A DNA stretch of 64,000 bases from Thalassotalea eurytherma (GCF_030161415.1 NZ_BSSU01000007.1:124001-188000), one strand, 5' to 3'; positions 30,610 through 39,969 are shown, numbered from the stretch's first letter. Numbers and translations: made by a program. The notes: generated by a model not told the origin, from the letters alone.

Positions 30610-31425
30610 TTACTTTTTCTGGCATTTTTTGCAATAAACAGAGCTTCTATTTGATTGCCTAATTTCTGTAAGTTCAGTATCACAGACTAAACACGGTTCT
30701 CCACCACGCCCATAAACATTTAAAGACTGGGCAAAATAACCTGGCTTACCATCTGCTTGAGTAAAGTCTTTTAACGTCGTACCACCTTGAGTAATTGCCG
30801 CCGCAAGCACAGCTTTAATGGTATCAACAAGAATACTTAATCTGCGCTTACTAATATCGCCAGCATGCGTTGTCGGTAAAATACCGGAAAGAAATAGCGC
30901 TTCATTTGCGTAAATATTGCCAACACCGACAACAACAGGATTATTCATTAGGAAGTTTTTAATGGGTGTTTTTCGCCCTTTAGCTTTCTCAATTAAATAA
31001 TCTACATTGAATTCATCACTAAGTGGTTCGGGTCCCAATTTAGCTAAAACACCATCGATATCCTGATGTTCAGGTAACCAAAGTACAGCGCCAAACCTTC
31101 GCGGATCATTTAATCGCAATACTTTTTTATTTTTAAAAACCAAATCGAAATGATCATGTTTGATTGGCGCAACATCATTAGAAATCACGCGAATGGCGCC
31201 TGACATACCCAAATGTATCAATAAGGTACCCGTATCAAAAATCAACATTAAATATTTACTGCGACGCTGAACATCTAATACTTTGTGGCCTTTCAAGGTT
31301 AAAACGTCTTCTGGAATTGGCCACCGTAGCTGCCAGAACCGAACAACAACGTCATCAACTTGCTGGCCTTTGATATGCGGCAAAATACCTAATTTACAGA
31401 CTTCAACTTCAGGTAACTCTGGCAT
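30610..31425 (-). CDS. mutM: Formamidopyrimidine-DNA glycosylase
   Basis: Removes 8-oxoguanine and formamidopyrimidines and nicks the abasic site. 271 residues. After Met removal the N-terminus is the catalytic Pro-Glu (MPELPEVE). Lys in QRRSKYLM is the conserved base-contact Lys. The helix-two-turn-helix FLMNNPVVVGVGNIYANEALF and the C-terminal zinc finger (CLVCDTELTE...CKKC) are complete. The start codon abuts the stop of the upstream membrane protein gene. Confidence 0.97.
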   Translation of the reverse strand: MPELPEVEVCKLGILPHIKGQQVDDVVVRFWQLRWPIPEDVLTLKGHKVLDVQRRSKYLMLIFDTGTLLIHLGMSGAIRVISNDVAPIKHDHFDLVFKNKKVLRLNDPRRFGAVLWLPEHQDIDGVLAKLGPEPLSDEFNVDYLIEKAKGRKTPIKNFLMNNPVVVGVGNIYANEALFLSGILPTTHAGDISKRRLSILVDTIKAVLAAAITQGGTTLKDFTQADGKPGYFAQSLNVYGRGGEPCLVCDTELTEIRQSNRSSVYCKKCQKK

Positions 31426-31932
31426 TTAATAGACCTCTTGCGTTTGTAGAACAGCTACCGGTAACAGCTGCTGATATAGCTGACGTTCACCTTGAAACCA
31501 ATATGTTTCACCACTCGGTGTTTGCTTAACAACCAATAGCGCATCTGGTGTAGGCAATAACATGAAATAGTATAAATCACTTTGTCCGGCGATAAGAGCA
31601 GAAACAATCGTCGCCTTTGCTTTATCGAAATATTCTGGCTTGTCAATGGATTGCAATGCCACATCATGCCACGTGGACATCATTTGTTCTAAAGGTTGAC
31701 CAGCAATAACATTGGGCAATGAACGCCATGTTTGCCCAATGCGCTCAATTGACACTAACTGATTAACCGTTAAGGTTAAGATAATTTCGTGATCTTCAAT
31801 TAAACTCACTGACGAAATTAACTGCTCGCTCGCTTGCTCTTGCTTATTTTGCGTCATGTTAATCAATAGAATAAATGCCATCACCGCATAGATAATAACG
31901 TTATTCCAGCCAGCTCTTGATAGTCTTATCAT
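31426..31932 (-). CDS. Small single-span membrane protein of unknown function
   Basis: 168 residues. One membrane helix near the N-terminus (about 11-26, after MIRLSRAGWNN), then a soluble domain probably facing the periplasm. No family recognised. It is set directly against mutM (TAA then ATG), so the two are cotranscribed and perhaps coupled; in E. coli rpmG is directly followed by mutM. A function in repair is not implied by the sequence. Confidence 0.75.
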   Translation of the reverse strand: MIRLSRAGWNNVIIYAVMAFILLINMTQNKQEQASEQLISSVSLIEDHEIILTLTVNQLVSIERIGQTWRSLPNVIAGQPLEQMMSTWHDVALQSIDKPEYFDKAKATIVSALIAGQSDLYYFMLLPTPDALLVVKQTPSGETYWFQGERQLYQQLLPVAVLQTQEVY

Positions 31933-31978
31933 TAAAATCCCCTACAACATGTACAAGCATGATACTGAATTTTAGGCA

Positions 31979-32008
31979 TAAAAAAACCCAGCAATTTGCT
32001 GGGCCTTT
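31979..32008 (-). terminator. Terminator after rpmB-rpmG
   Basis: CCCAGCA (31987-31993) pairs with TGCTGGG (31997-32003), with a 3-nt loop. On the minus strand a run of seven T follows. It separates rpmBG from the downstream gene. Confidence 0.85.
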
Positions 32009-32023
32009 TAAAACTAATATCAA

Positions 32024-32179
32024 TTACTTGATTTTAGCTTCCTTGTACATCACGTGCTTACGTGCTTTAGGATCAAACTTTTTGATTTCCATTTTCTCTG
32101 GCATAGTCTTTTTATTCTTATCAGTAGTATAAAAATGACCTGTACCAGCAGAAGAAACTAAACGAATTTTATCACGCAT
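32024..32179 (-). CDS. rpmG: 50S ribosomal protein L33
   Basis: 51 residues read by hand from ATG at 32179: begins [20 protein letters not shown] and ends [14 protein letters not shown]. Length and sequence match bacterial L33 of the form without the Cys zinc site. It follows rpmB by 9 nt and shares its transcript. Confidence 0.97.
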   Translation of the reverse strand: MRDKIRLVSSAGTGHFYTTDKNKKTMPEKMEIKKFDPKARKHVMYKEAKIK

Positions 32180-32188
32180 GGTGGTTCC

Positions 32189-32425
32189 TTAGATCTTTTC
32201 GCCACGAGCACGGATATCAGTTAATACTGCATCAATGCCTTTCTTGTCGATAATACGCATACCTTTAGGAGTAAGGCGTAATTTAACGAAACGGTTTTCA
32301 CTCTCTACCCAAAAACGGTGAGATTGAAGGTTAGGTAAGAAACGACGACGAGTCGCGTTTCTTGCGTGAGAACGGTTGTTCCCTACGACTGGTTTTTTGC
32401 CAGTAACTTGACAAACTCTAGACAT
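32189..32425 (-). CDS. rpmB: 50S ribosomal protein L28
   Basis: 78 residues, the exact size in gammaproteobacteria, beginning [20 protein letters not shown], with the basic [18 protein letters not shown] stretch. Binds 23S rRNA. First gene of rpmB-rpmG. A TATAAT box lies 80 nt upstream. Confidence 0.97.
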   Translation of the reverse strand: MSRVCQVTGKKPVVGNNRSHARNATRRRFLPNLQSHRFWVESENRFVKLRLTPKGMRIIDKKGIDAVLTDIRARGEKI

Positions 32426-32504
32426 ATGTCACTCCAAAATTAATTTCAGCTCGAGTTATTTTTCACCCGCGGCCGTCGCCGAAGGATCCCGAAAAAGGTG
32501 GCAT

Positions 32505-32510
32505 ATTATA
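32505..32510 (-). promoter_or_regulatory. -10 box of rpmBG promoter
   Basis: The minus strand reads TATAAT, 80 nt upstream of rpmB, followed by a GC-rich stretch typical of ribosomal-protein leaders. No good -35 box is seen (TAGCAT at 17 nt). Confidence 0.5.
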
Positions 32511-32681
32511 GGGAAAGTTAGAGGGTAATGCTAGCCTAAATAACATTTTCCTACGTTATAATTATGAAAGCCAGTAAAAACAAGGCCGTAAGACTAGAAA
32601 AACAACAACAAACGGTGGGAATATACGTCTATTTCAGTACTTTTTTACACCACAATGTCGAATTTAAACCCGAATATGCCA

Positions 32682-33014
32682 TTAATCTTTCTTTAGTAAC
32701 TGGATCAATTTTGCTTTAAGGGTTTTATCTTCGTCACTATCAAGCAGAATACGAATAATATGAGACTTCGCTAATTTGGTTTCGTCGGCGAGATATTGCA
32801 GTTGATTAATGGCTTGCTCATTTAAAGTGAAGGTAGCATGTCGATAGTTTTTCTTCACTTTTTTCACAGCAATAGAAGCTGAAGATGACGCACTGACCAC
32901 TTGAGGTTTACCTTTAGCGTAATTGAGCGCGTCTTCTATAAAATCATCGACATTAACAGCTTTTTTCGCATCCTTTCGTTTAACTGCAGACTTTTTAAGA
33001 TCAGTTAAACTCAT
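32682..33014 (-). CDS. Small putative ribbon-helix-helix partner of ParA-like ATPase
   Basis: 110 residues. The N-terminal half is basic and low in complexity (Lys, Ser, Ala), resembling the flexible tails of ParG-type proteins. The C-terminal half (about 55-110) fits a ribbon-helix-helix: strand YRHATFTL, helix NEQAINQLQYLADETK, helix LAKSHIIRILLDSD. The gene overlaps the end of the parA-like gene by 14 nt, so the two are coupled. Likely role: DNA-binding adaptor and ATPase stimulator for the ParA-like protein, and possible autorepressor. The RHH call is by eye. Confidence 0.6.
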   Translation of the reverse strand: MSLTDLKKSAVKRKDAKKAVNVDDFIEDALNYAKGKPQVVSASSSASIAVKKVKKNYRHATFTLNEQAINQLQYLADETKLAKSHIIRILLDSDEDKTLKAKLIQLLKKD

Positions 33015-33669
33015 GCTTATTGTCCGGTTTCATAGCTAAAACTTCTTCGGCTATAGCAATAATTTCCTGCGCAGCCTTACCTTCAGGATCAACTTCAACT
33101 ACTGACGACCCCTTTTCTTCACTATCATCGTAAATATTTCGGTTAAAGGTCACAGCATTCAATACGTTAATACCATATGACTCACACACTTCCTTCGCTT
33201 CTAAAATACGCTTTGCTTGGGTAGGTAATGCAGGGCACTGGGTAATAACAAATGACGCCAACATTTTAGGATTGACCATTTTACAGGTACTTAGCATATC
33301 TTCCATATGTGGTACTGTTTTCAAGTCACGACGTTTCGGCCTTAAGGGGATCAATACGTGATCGGCAACTGACATGGCCGCTCTCAGTGCTAGATTGTCT
33401 TGGCCACCACAATCAACAATCACATAGTCATAATGTTGCACCAAGCTAAGTAAATCATTGCGAATTTTACCGTAAAGTTGAATACAATTAATTGCCGGCA
33501 AACTTGGATCGGTATTTCTGGCTTGAATCCAATCAGACGTTGTTCGTTGAGGGTCACAATCAACCATCAAGACAATCGCCTTTTTATCTCTAGCAAAATA
33601 GACTGCGAGGTTTTGCGCTAAACAACTTTTACCGCTTCCTCCTTTTTCACCACCAACCAATATCAACAT
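33001..33669 (-). CDS. ParA/MinD-like P-loop ATPase
   Basis: 222 residues, the short ParA form without an N-terminal helix-turn-helix. Deviant Walker A KGGSGKS at 9-15 with the signature Lys, Walker A' VDCDPQRT near 37-44, and Walker B VIVDCGG. Such short ParAs are typical of plasmid type Ib partition or of protein-positioning systems rather than chromosome segregation with ParB. The downstream overlapping gene encodes a likely RHH partner; the upstream gene encodes a PilZ protein. No ParB gene or parS-like repeats were seen. The cargo is unknown. Confidence 0.88.
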   Translation of the reverse strand: MLILVGGEKGGSGKSCLAQNLAVYFARDKKAIVLMVDCDPQRTTSDWIQARNTDPSLPAINCIQLYGKIRNDLLSLVQHYDYVIVDCGGQDNLALRAAMSVADHVLIPLRPKRRDLKTVPHMEDMLSTCKMVNPKMLASFVITQCPALPTQAKRILEAKEVCESYGINVLNAVTFNRNIYDDSEEKGSSVVEVDPEGKAAQEIIAIAEEVLAMKPDNKHEFN

Positions 33670-33693
33670 AGTACTTATCCTTATTTACAACGA

Positions 33694-33990
33694 CTAATCT
33701 TGAAACAGCAAGGCAATCTCATAATTAGCATCTCGGTTAACACTTCGAATCACGCGTGCCTTAATATAAACAGGAGGATCCTTTTGGAGGGTTAAGTTCA
33801 TTTCAACGGGCGTGTAGAGTTCAATCTTATTGATACTACTGACTTTAATCCCCTTCCGAGAAATATCTAAACAAATGCATTGCTCTTCCATTTCTTGCGC
33901 TTGGTGTTGCCAACGCAACTCAACGAGCTCACCTTCCATATCTAACCTGATATGCTGCCGGCGCTCATTTGTTTCGTCATTTTCAACCAT
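33694..33990 (-). CDS. PilZ domain protein (c-di-GMP receptor candidate)
   Basis: 98 residues, a single PilZ domain. The c-di-GMP-binding motifs are visible: RRQHIR (RxxxR type) at 10-15 and DISRKGIKV (D/NxSxxG) near 42-50. It is 24 nt upstream of the ParA-like gene on the same strand, so ParA and PilZ probably act together, perhaps placing a surface machine in response to c-di-GMP (inference). Confidence 0.85.
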   Translation of the reverse strand: MVENDETNERRQHIRLDMEGELVELRWQHQAQEMEEQCICLDISRKGIKVSSINKIELYTPVEMNLTLQKDPPVYIKARVIRSVNRDANYEIALLFQD

Positions 33991-34071
33991 TCATACTCCT
34001 AAATTTTTTGCAAATGACAATTTCCCTCTATAAAACCTAGTGATCCTTTATTGAGATAGCAAGTTATTTTT

Positions 34072-34749
34072 CTAGATATTGCCATGCTCAGCAAATGAGT
34101 ATGTGGTACTACCAGCAACGATAATATGGTCAAGTACGTCGATGTCTAACAATGTCATCGCGCTTTTTATACGATTCGTGATGTGTAAATCGGCACCACT
34201 TGGACTAGCAACACCACTTGGGTGATTGTGACATAAGATGATGGCAGCACCGTGCAAGCTCAAGACTTTTTCAACCACTACGCGAGGATACACTGCAGCA
34301 GCATTAATCGTTCCAAAGAACAGCTTTTCAAAAGAAATTACTTGATGTTGGTTATCAAGCACTAACATGGCAAAAACTTCATTAGGCTCATGTTTAAGTT
34401 GAGCGTGTAAAAAGTCTTTTGTTTTTTGGCTTGAGGATAATGTTTGACCCGACTCTAGGTCTTCAGCCAAATACCGCTTGGTCATTTCTAAGCAGGCTTG
34501 CAATTGCGCATACTTTGCCGCGCCTAATCCATGGGTTTGACAAAACTGCTGCTGACTGGCTTGATACACGCCAGAAATACTGCCAAATTGGACAAGTAAC
34601 TGACGAGCAAGATTGACCACATGATGCTCTTTTGTACCGGTTCTTAAGAAAATGGCAAGTAACTCAGCATCACTTAATGCATGAGCACCATATTGAAGTA
34701 ACTTTTCTCGCGGCCGCTCATTTTGCGGCCAAGACGCTAACCTTTCCAT
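34072..34749 (-). CDS. radC: RadC family JAMM-domain protein
   Basis: 225 residues. An N-terminal helix-hairpin-helix-like part (SLYxxGAHALSDAELLAIFLRTGT pattern) is followed by the JAMM metalloprotease-like motif HNHPSGVASPSGAD near the C-terminus. Historically named a DNA repair protein; its true role is unsettled. In E. coli radC, rpmB, rpmG and mutM are neighbours; here a 1.3-kb three-gene module separates radC from rpmB. Confidence 0.95.
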   Translation of the reverse strand: MERLASWPQNERPREKLLQYGAHALSDAELLAIFLRTGTKEHHVVNLARQLLVQFGSISGVYQASQQQFCQTHGLGAAKYAQLQACLEMTKRYLAEDLESGQTLSSSQKTKDFLHAQLKHEPNEVFAMLVLDNQHQVISFEKLFFGTINAAAVYPRVVVEKVLSLHGAAIILCHNHPSGVASPSGADLHITNRIKSAMTLLDIDVLDHIIVAGSTTYSFAEHGNI

Positions 34750-34838
34750 GTTTGCAACTATCCTTCCTAGACAAGTGCTGTGTATTATCGATTATAATGA
34801 TAAGCTATTGCATTATTAATGATTAAGATTAGCAGGTT

Positions 34839-36053
34839 ATGGCAGTTTTACAGGGCAAAAAAATTCTTTTAGGTGTAACAGGTGGTATTGCTGCGTACAA
34901 AGCACCAGAGCTTGTTCGTCGTTTAAAAGATCACGGCGCAGATGTTCGCGTTGTATTAACCCAAAGTGCTAAAGCCTTCGTATCAGAGCTAAGCTTACAA
35001 GCGGTTTCTGCAAACCCCGTTTCAGAAAGTTTGCTCGACCCTGCCGCAGAGCTAGCAATGGGTCATATAGAGCTAGCGAAGTGGGCAGACTTAGTCCTTG
35101 TCGCACCAGCGACCGCTAATATGTTAGCTAAATTATCTCATGGCTTAGCTGATGATTTGTTATCAACTTTATGCCTAGCAACAAGTGCTCCTGTCGCCAT
35201 TGCTCCTGCGATGAACCAGCAAATGTGGCACGCTAAGGCAACACAAGAAAACCTATCTACTATAGTTAAACGTCAGCACCCTATTTGGGGACCTGTCTCA
35301 GGTGATCAGGCGTGCGGTGATGTGGGTTTAGGTCGCATGTTAGATGTACCAGCGTTAGTTAACCATTGCTTATCACACTTTGAAAGTTCAACTTTATACG
35401 CAAAAGAGCTAGCGAAAGGCCAGCATTGGGTTATCACGGCTGGCCCAACAAGGGAGCCTATCGATCCAGTCCGTTATATTAGCAATCATTCGTCAGGTAA
35501 AATGGGCTATGCGCTAGCAAGTGCTGCCAGTAAATTGGGCGCAAATGTCACCATAATTTCTGGCCCAGTTACTCTTCCCACACCTGATGGCTGCCAACGA
35601 GTCGATGTAGAAAGTGCCCTCTGTATGCACGAGCAAGCACTAGCACTTGCGCCACAAGCTGATGTTTTTATTGCCTGTGCTGCTGTTGCTGACTATCGTA
35701 TTGCACAGGTAGCAGATCAGAAAATCAAGAAAACAAACGATGAGATGACAATTAACTTGGTCAAAAATCCAGATATTGTCGCCGATGTAGCTAAATTAGC
35801 CAGTAAACCTTTTACGGTCGGCTTTGCCGCAGAAACACAAGATGTTGCTACTTACGCAAAAGATAAGCTTGCTCGTAAAAATTTAGACATGATTGCAGCA
35901 AATGACGTATCTGCTGAAGGACAAGGGTTTAACAGCGACAACAATGCTTTGAGCGTGTTTACATCAACAGAGCAATTTGACATCAGTTTAGCGAGCAAAG
36001 GCCAAGTAGCTGAACAACTTGTTTCTCTTATTGTCAAACAAAACAAAAAGTAG
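34839..36053 (+). CDS. coaBC: Bifunctional phosphopantothenoylcysteine decarboxylase / phosphopantothenate-cysteine ligase
   Basis: 404 residues. The CoaC half (1-185) is a flavoprotein with [19 protein letters not shown], catalytic His in ASxH-type region, and PAMNQQMW. The CoaB half has [24 protein letters not shown] and AAVADYR. Makes 4'-phosphopantetheine in two steps for CoaD, whose gene is 4.8 kb away. Divergent from radC, as in E. coli. Confidence 0.97.
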   Translation: MAVLQGKKILLGVTGGIAAYKAPELVRRLKDHGADVRVVLTQSAKAFVSELSLQAVSANPVSESLLDPAAELAMGHIELAKWADLVLVAPATANMLAKLSHGLADDLLSTLCLATSAPVAIAPAMNQQMWHAKATQENLSTIVKRQHPIWGPVSGDQACGDVGLGRMLDVPALVNHCLSHFESSTLYAKELAKGQHWVITAGPTREPIDPVRYISNHSSGKMGYALASAASKLGANVTIISGPVTLPTPDGCQRVDVESALCMHEQALALAPQADVFIACAAVADYRIAQVADQKIKKTNDEMTINLVKNPDIVADVAKLASKPFTVGFAAETQDVATYAKDKLARKNLDMIAANDVSAEGQGFNSDNNALSVFTSTEQFDISLASKGQVAEQLVSLIVKQNKK

Positions 36054-36179
36054 CACGTAAGTAAGCACCTACAAACTAACGATATATAAATTGGCAATCC
36101 GGAAGGTTCACGCTACAATGGGTGTTCTTTTTAGTCGTTGATTAACGCGATTTAATCACAAACATTTTGAAGTCACTTT

Positions 36180-36764
36180 ATGTCTGCAACACCAAAAACA
36201 AGTAGAAAACAACAAATCTTAGAGTGCCTTGCTCTAATGCTTCAAACAAGCCCAGGACAGCGTATCACCACAGCGAAACTTGCTGCAGAGGTAGGCGTTT
36301 CAGAAGCGGCACTTTATCGCCACTTCCCATCTAAAGCTCGTATGTTTGAAGGCCTTATTGAATTTATTGAAGAATCAATATTTTCTCGCATCAACTTAAT
36401 ACTTACTGATCATAAAGAAGCGATTGTCCGCTGCCATCATATTACTCACGTGTTACTCATTTTTGCCGAGCGCAACCCAGGAATGTGCCGCATTTTAACG
36501 GGTGACGCTTTAATGGGTGAGAATGAACGTTTACGCATTCGTGTTCATCAGTTCTTTGAAAAATTAGAATCACAGTATAAGCAAGTATTACGTGAACGTA
36601 AGTTGCGTGAAGGCAAAGGCTTTACCATAAACGAACAAGCGTTAGCTAATATATTAGTATCTTTTAGTGAAGGTAAAATTAGCCAATACGTTCGTTCTGG
36701 TTTTACAAAAAAACCAAGTGAAGACTTTAGCGAACAATGGTTATTTTTATTAGCCGATAAATAA
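36180..36764 (+). CDS. slmA: Nucleoid occlusion factor SlmA
   Basis: TetR-family DNA-binding protein, 194 residues. Helix-turn-helix region with [22 protein letters not shown] (about 25-47), and the SlmA-typical continuation [15 protein letters not shown]. It binds SBS sites and blocks FtsZ rings over the nucleoid. In many gammaproteobacteria dut lies between coaBC and slmA; here they are separated only by 126 nt. Confidence 0.95.
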   Translation: MSATPKTSRKQQILECLALMLQTSPGQRITTAKLAAEVGVSEAALYRHFPSKARMFEGLIEFIEESIFSRINLILTDHKEAIVRCHHITHVLLIFAERNPGMCRILTGDALMGENERLRIRVHQFFEKLESQYKQVLRERKLREGKGFTINEQALANILVSFSEGKISQYVRSGFTKKPSEDFSEQWLFLLADK

Positions 36765-36869
36765 TTCAACTTACAAGGGGCTGTTGATCTTTCATCAACA
36801 GACCCTAACACCCTTTTGGTTACGTGCTAATCTTTATTGGGATAATAGAAACAAATTTAAGGAGTTTAT

Positions 36870-38327
36870 GTGAGCCAACTTTCACAACTTCAACCGAATA
36901 AATTGTGGCAAATTTTTGAAAAAATTTGCTCAATCCCTCATCCGTCAAAACATGAACAACGTATCTCAGCATGGATTCAATCTTGGGCCAAAGAGCTTGG
37001 GTTGTCTGTCAAAGAAGATGCGGTTGGTAATCTTTTTATAAAGAAAGACGCAACACCCGGTATGGAAGATCGACGTGGCGTAATTTTACAAGCACACATG
37101 GATATGGTGCCGCAGAAAAACGCGTCAACAGAGCATGACTTTTTAACGGATCCTATTCAGCCTTATGTTGATGGTGATTGGGTAACAGCAACCGATACAA
37201 CACTAGGTGCCGATAACGGTATTGGCTTGGCATCAGCTATGGCTGTACTTGCCAGTGATAATATTGAGCATGGACCACTTGAAGTACTTGTAACGATTGA
37301 TGAAGAAGCTGGCATGACGGGCGCCTTTGGTCTTGAGGCTGGCTGGCTTGACGGCGATATCCTCATTAATACTGATTCAGAACAAGAAGGTGAAGTTTAC
37401 ATGGGGTGCGCTGGCGGTATCGATGGCAGTGCGACCTTCAAACTAGAAACAATGACAGTGCCAAAAAATTACCTATCATTTAATCTTGCCTTATCCGGAT
37501 TAAAAGGTGGTCATTCGGGTGTCGATATTCACACCGGTCGCGCAAATGCCAATAAATTAATTACTCGATTACTTCTAGAAGCAACCAACAAATTCGGTAT
37601 TCAATTAACGGAATTAAATGGTGGTAGTTTACGTAATGCTATTCCTCGTGAAGCTAATGCAAGCTTTGTAGTAGAAGAAAGCAAAGTCGAGGCATTAAAA
37701 GCATTGATTGTTGAGCACCTTTCAACAATTAAAACAAGTTTATCAAGCGTAGAGCCTGATATCGAGATGACATTAATTTCACCTGAAACCTTTGATACTT
37801 GTTGGCAACTAGAAAGTCAGTTGCAAGTTTTACGCGCATTAAATGCTTGTACCAACGGTGTGATTCGCATGAGTGACGATATTGAAGGTATTGTTGAAAC
37901 ATCGTCAAATTTAGGTGTGTTACGCACAAAAGGCACTACATTTAACGCCCTCGTATTAATTAGAAGCTTACATGATGATGGCCGTGATGATGCACAAACC
38001 ATGGTGCAATCTACATTCGAACTCGCCGGTGCGAAAATTGAATTTAGTGGCGCCTACCCTGGCTGGAAACCAGATACAAGCTCAGCCATTATGCAGGTGG
38101 TACGTGATACTTACCAAAGTATTTTTAATAAGCTACCAGAAATCATGGTGATTCACGCAGGTCTTGAGTGTGGTTTATTCAAAACGGCTTATCCAAACTG
38201 GGATATGGTCTCGATTGGCCCTACGATTAAATTCCCCCATTCACCAGATGAAAAAGTAGAAATAGCGACTGTTGAACAATATTGGCAGTTGTTAACCGCA
38301 GTATTAGGTAATATTCCTACGAAGTAA
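36870..38327 (+). CDS. pepD: Cytosol nonspecific dipeptidase (aminoacyl-histidine dipeptidase)
   Basis: M20/M28-type metallopeptidase, 485 residues, normal for PepD. Metal-ligand motifs: LQAHMDMVPQ (His and Asp), TLGADNGIGLA, TIDEEAGMTGAFGL and a late GLECGLF. The start is GTG at 36870, preceded by an AAGGAG Shine-Dalgarno; the nearby ATG at 36868 is out of frame and meets TGA at once. Confidence 0.95.
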   Translation: MSQLSQLQPNKLWQIFEKICSIPHPSKHEQRISAWIQSWAKELGLSVKEDAVGNLFIKKDATPGMEDRRGVILQAHMDMVPQKNASTEHDFLTDPIQPYVDGDWVTATDTTLGADNGIGLASAMAVLASDNIEHGPLEVLVTIDEEAGMTGAFGLEAGWLDGDILINTDSEQEGEVYMGCAGGIDGSATFKLETMTVPKNYLSFNLALSGLKGGHSGVDIHTGRANANKLITRLLLEATNKFGIQLTELNGGSLRNAIPREANASFVVEESKVEALKALIVEHLSTIKTSLSSVEPDIEMTLISPETFDTCWQLESQLQVLRALNACTNGVIRMSDDIEGIVETSSNLGVLRTKGTTFNALVLIRSLHDDGRDDAQTMVQSTFELAGAKIEFSGAYPGWKPDTSSAIMQVVRDTYQSIFNKLPEIMVIHAGLECGLFKTAYPNWDMVSIGPTIKFPHSPDEKVEIATVEQYWQLLTAVLGNIPTK

Positions 38328-38334
38328 CAACCAT

Positions 38335-38366
38335 AAAAAAACGCCTCATCTAAGGCGTTTTTTTTC
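38335..38366. terminator. Bidirectional terminator between pepD and PEP-CTERM gene
   Basis: A 10-bp stem (38337-38346 with 38353-38362) and 6-nt loop, with A-run and T-run on either side. It suits both convergent genes. Confidence 0.85.
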
Positions 38367-38394
38367 AAAGCGATTTAGCAAAAGAAACGATTAA

Positions 38395-38988
38395 TTAGGC
38401 GCGCTTCTTCTTTGTGTAAGCTAAGCCAATTAAGGCAAAACCAAGTAACACGATACTACCTGGCTCAGGAACAGGAACACTTGTTACTAAAGCTTGACCA
38501 GCTACGCTCTCATAAACAAAATGAGTAAATAACGCATCTTGACCGTCAAAATCAATTTGTAAAAAGCCATAACAGGTTAAACAACTACTTAATCCCTGCA
38601 CACCCAAATAATTGATGCCAATGTCCATTTGCATAATAAAAGCGGCACGCGATAAAGATGTCATTGCTAAGCTACTGTCAACAGTAACATCACCATTAAC
38701 TGGGTTTAAGAAGTTTGCATGAAATGTTGTGCCCACACTTCCCGACGCCATTAAATAAAGTTGACCTAACTCACTAGGTAACACTGGTGCGAGACCATCG
38801 GTATGAGTTAATCTAATTTCAAACCCAGGAAGATCGTTATCTAAATTAAACGTTGTAGGAACAGAAAAATCCATAGAGTCGTCGCTAATAGGTGCGTCGA
38901 AATTTATCGTGATAATGCCCGCTGTTGCATTTTGCGTTGCAAAAAGAAAAACAATACTGGTGAAAAGCGCTAAAATTACTTGTTTCAT
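38395..38988 (-). CDS. PEP-CTERM sorting domain protein
   Basis: 197 residues from ATG at 38988. The signal peptide ends about residue 23 (ATQNATAG). The C-terminus has VPEPGSIVLLGF, a hydrophobic segment, and the basic tail YTKKKRA: a complete exosortase signal. The mature part is beta-rich with a single CLTC pair; no family recognised. An in-frame ATG at 39006 would add six residues ahead of the signal and is less likely. It lies 29 kb from prsK yet carries the same sigma-54 promoter and upstream box as the PEP-CTERM gene at 2642, so it should belong to the PrsR regulon. Confidence 0.88.
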   Translation of the reverse strand: MKQVILALFTSIVFLFATQNATAGIITINFDAPISDDSMDFSVPTTFNLDNDLPGFEIRLTHTDGLAPVLPSELGQLYLMASGSVGTTFHANFLNPVNGDVTVDSSLAMTSLSRAAFIMQMDIGINYLGVQGLSSCLTCYGFLQIDFDGQDALFTHFVYESVAGQALVTSVPVPEPGSIVLLGFALIGLAYTKKKRA

Positions 38989-39043
38989 ACTTACCTCAAC
39001 TACCATGTATCAAAGGATACACTACTACTACTACACCTAACAA

Positions 39044-39059
39044 AGCAAAAAACAAGCCA
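39044..39059 (-). promoter_or_regulatory. Sigma-54 (-24/-12) promoter of second PEP-CTERM gene
   Basis: The minus strand reads TGGCTT-GTTTT-TTGCT, with GG and GC at the exact sigma-54 spacing. It lies 55 nt upstream of the ATG at 38988. Confidence 0.75.
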
Positions 39060-39121
39060 AATTAAAATAATTACTTAATTACAACAACTTAACAAAAAAC
39101 AAAAGTTCAAGCATTGGCCGA

Positions 39122-39139
39122 TGTAAAATTTATCGACAC
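39122..39139 (-). promoter_or_regulatory. Candidate PrsR enhancer box (copy 2)
   Basis: The minus strand reads GTGTCGATAAATTTTACA, identical at 15 of 18 positions to the box at 3886-3903, and again exactly 62 nt from the sigma-54 element. Confidence 0.6.
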
Positions 39140-39210
39140 AACAAAACCGACTAACAACAAAAGGTAACAAGATGTTGTTATTTCAATAACGTGCGTGCAA
39201 TCAAGCCATA

Positions 39211-39969
39211 TTAATTGAGGTCGCCGTCAAGCCAGTACTTACTGCCGGTTAAGTTGGCATCAACTAAAATACCTTTATCATTCAATACAAAAACGGCTAA
39301 GCCATCACTGAACTTTGCGCCAAGTTCCGCTGAATCTTCCATAATCACGGCACCTGCTTCTGTACTGCCTTCCCAGCCTTGGTTCCAAGCGTCAGAAGTA
39401 AATGTTTTAAATTTCTCTTCAGTTTCAAAAAGCATGACTTGCTGATAAAACTTTCCACCAATACCAAGGGCTAAACCAGCACCAAACATATTCATATAAA
39501 CTCTATCGCCGGTAGATTTATCAACCGCAACACCAGAGCCACCATTAGTATGAAACATCAAAGAAAACTTTCTCGAATCAAAAACCGCATAACCATAAGC
39601 TTTATCAAAAATAGCTTTTGCCGCAGGAGTTTGCTGAAATAGCTTGGCTAAGCTTACATTAGCCATGGTGTTAAGCGCATTGCGCGCCTCATCAGGTGTT
39701 TCTGGCTCTAACATTTCAGCTACCGCATTTTCACCTTTTTCAACCCACTCTGCCGATTTATCCCAGGCAGCACTACTCCAGTCTTTCGTGTTTTTCCAAG
39801 CTTCTTCACTAAATTCAGTAGTGGCATCCCATGCATCTTTCGATGCTTCTGAAACTTTTTTGCCGGCTTCTTTCATTTTATCTAGCCAACTTTGTCCATT
39901 TACTTCAGTGGTTGTGAATGAAAAAACACTACCAAGAACAATACTTGCAATGAGTGTGAGCTTTCGCAT
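39211..39969 (-). CDS. Lipid-binding SYLF domain protein (YSC84-like)
   Basis: 252 residues. A signal peptide (about 1-25) is followed by an amphipathic region (about 27-85) with evenly spaced Trp (WDATTEFSEEAWKNTKDWSSAAWDKSAEW), and then the SYLF domain from about 105 on: KAIFDKAYGYAVFDSRKFS, GGSGVAVDKSTGD, MFGAGLALGIGGKFYQ, then GLAVFVLNDKGILVDANL. SYLF domains bind phosphoinositides in eukaryotes; bacterial ones are exported and of unknown role. The Trp repeats may lie on a membrane surface. Confidence 0.85.
   Translation of the reverse strand: MRKLTLIASIVLGSVFSFTTTEVNGQSWLDKMKEAGKKVSEASKDAWDATTEFSEEAWKNTKDWSSAAWDKSAEWVEKGENAVAEMLEPETPDEARNALNTMANVSLAKLFQQTPAAKAIFDKAYGYAVFDSRKFSLMFHTNGGSGVAVDKSTGDRVYMNMFGAGLALGIGGKFYQQVMLFETEEKFKTFTSDAWNQGWEGSTEAGAVIMEDSAELGAKFSDGLAVFVLNDKGILVDANLTGSKYWLDGDLN

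Noticed and set aside
36777-36805. Hairpin with CTGTTGAT/ATCAACAG arms after slmA as a terminator
   Set aside because: The stem is good but no T-run follows directly, so termination is not supported; it may still be a short palindrome.
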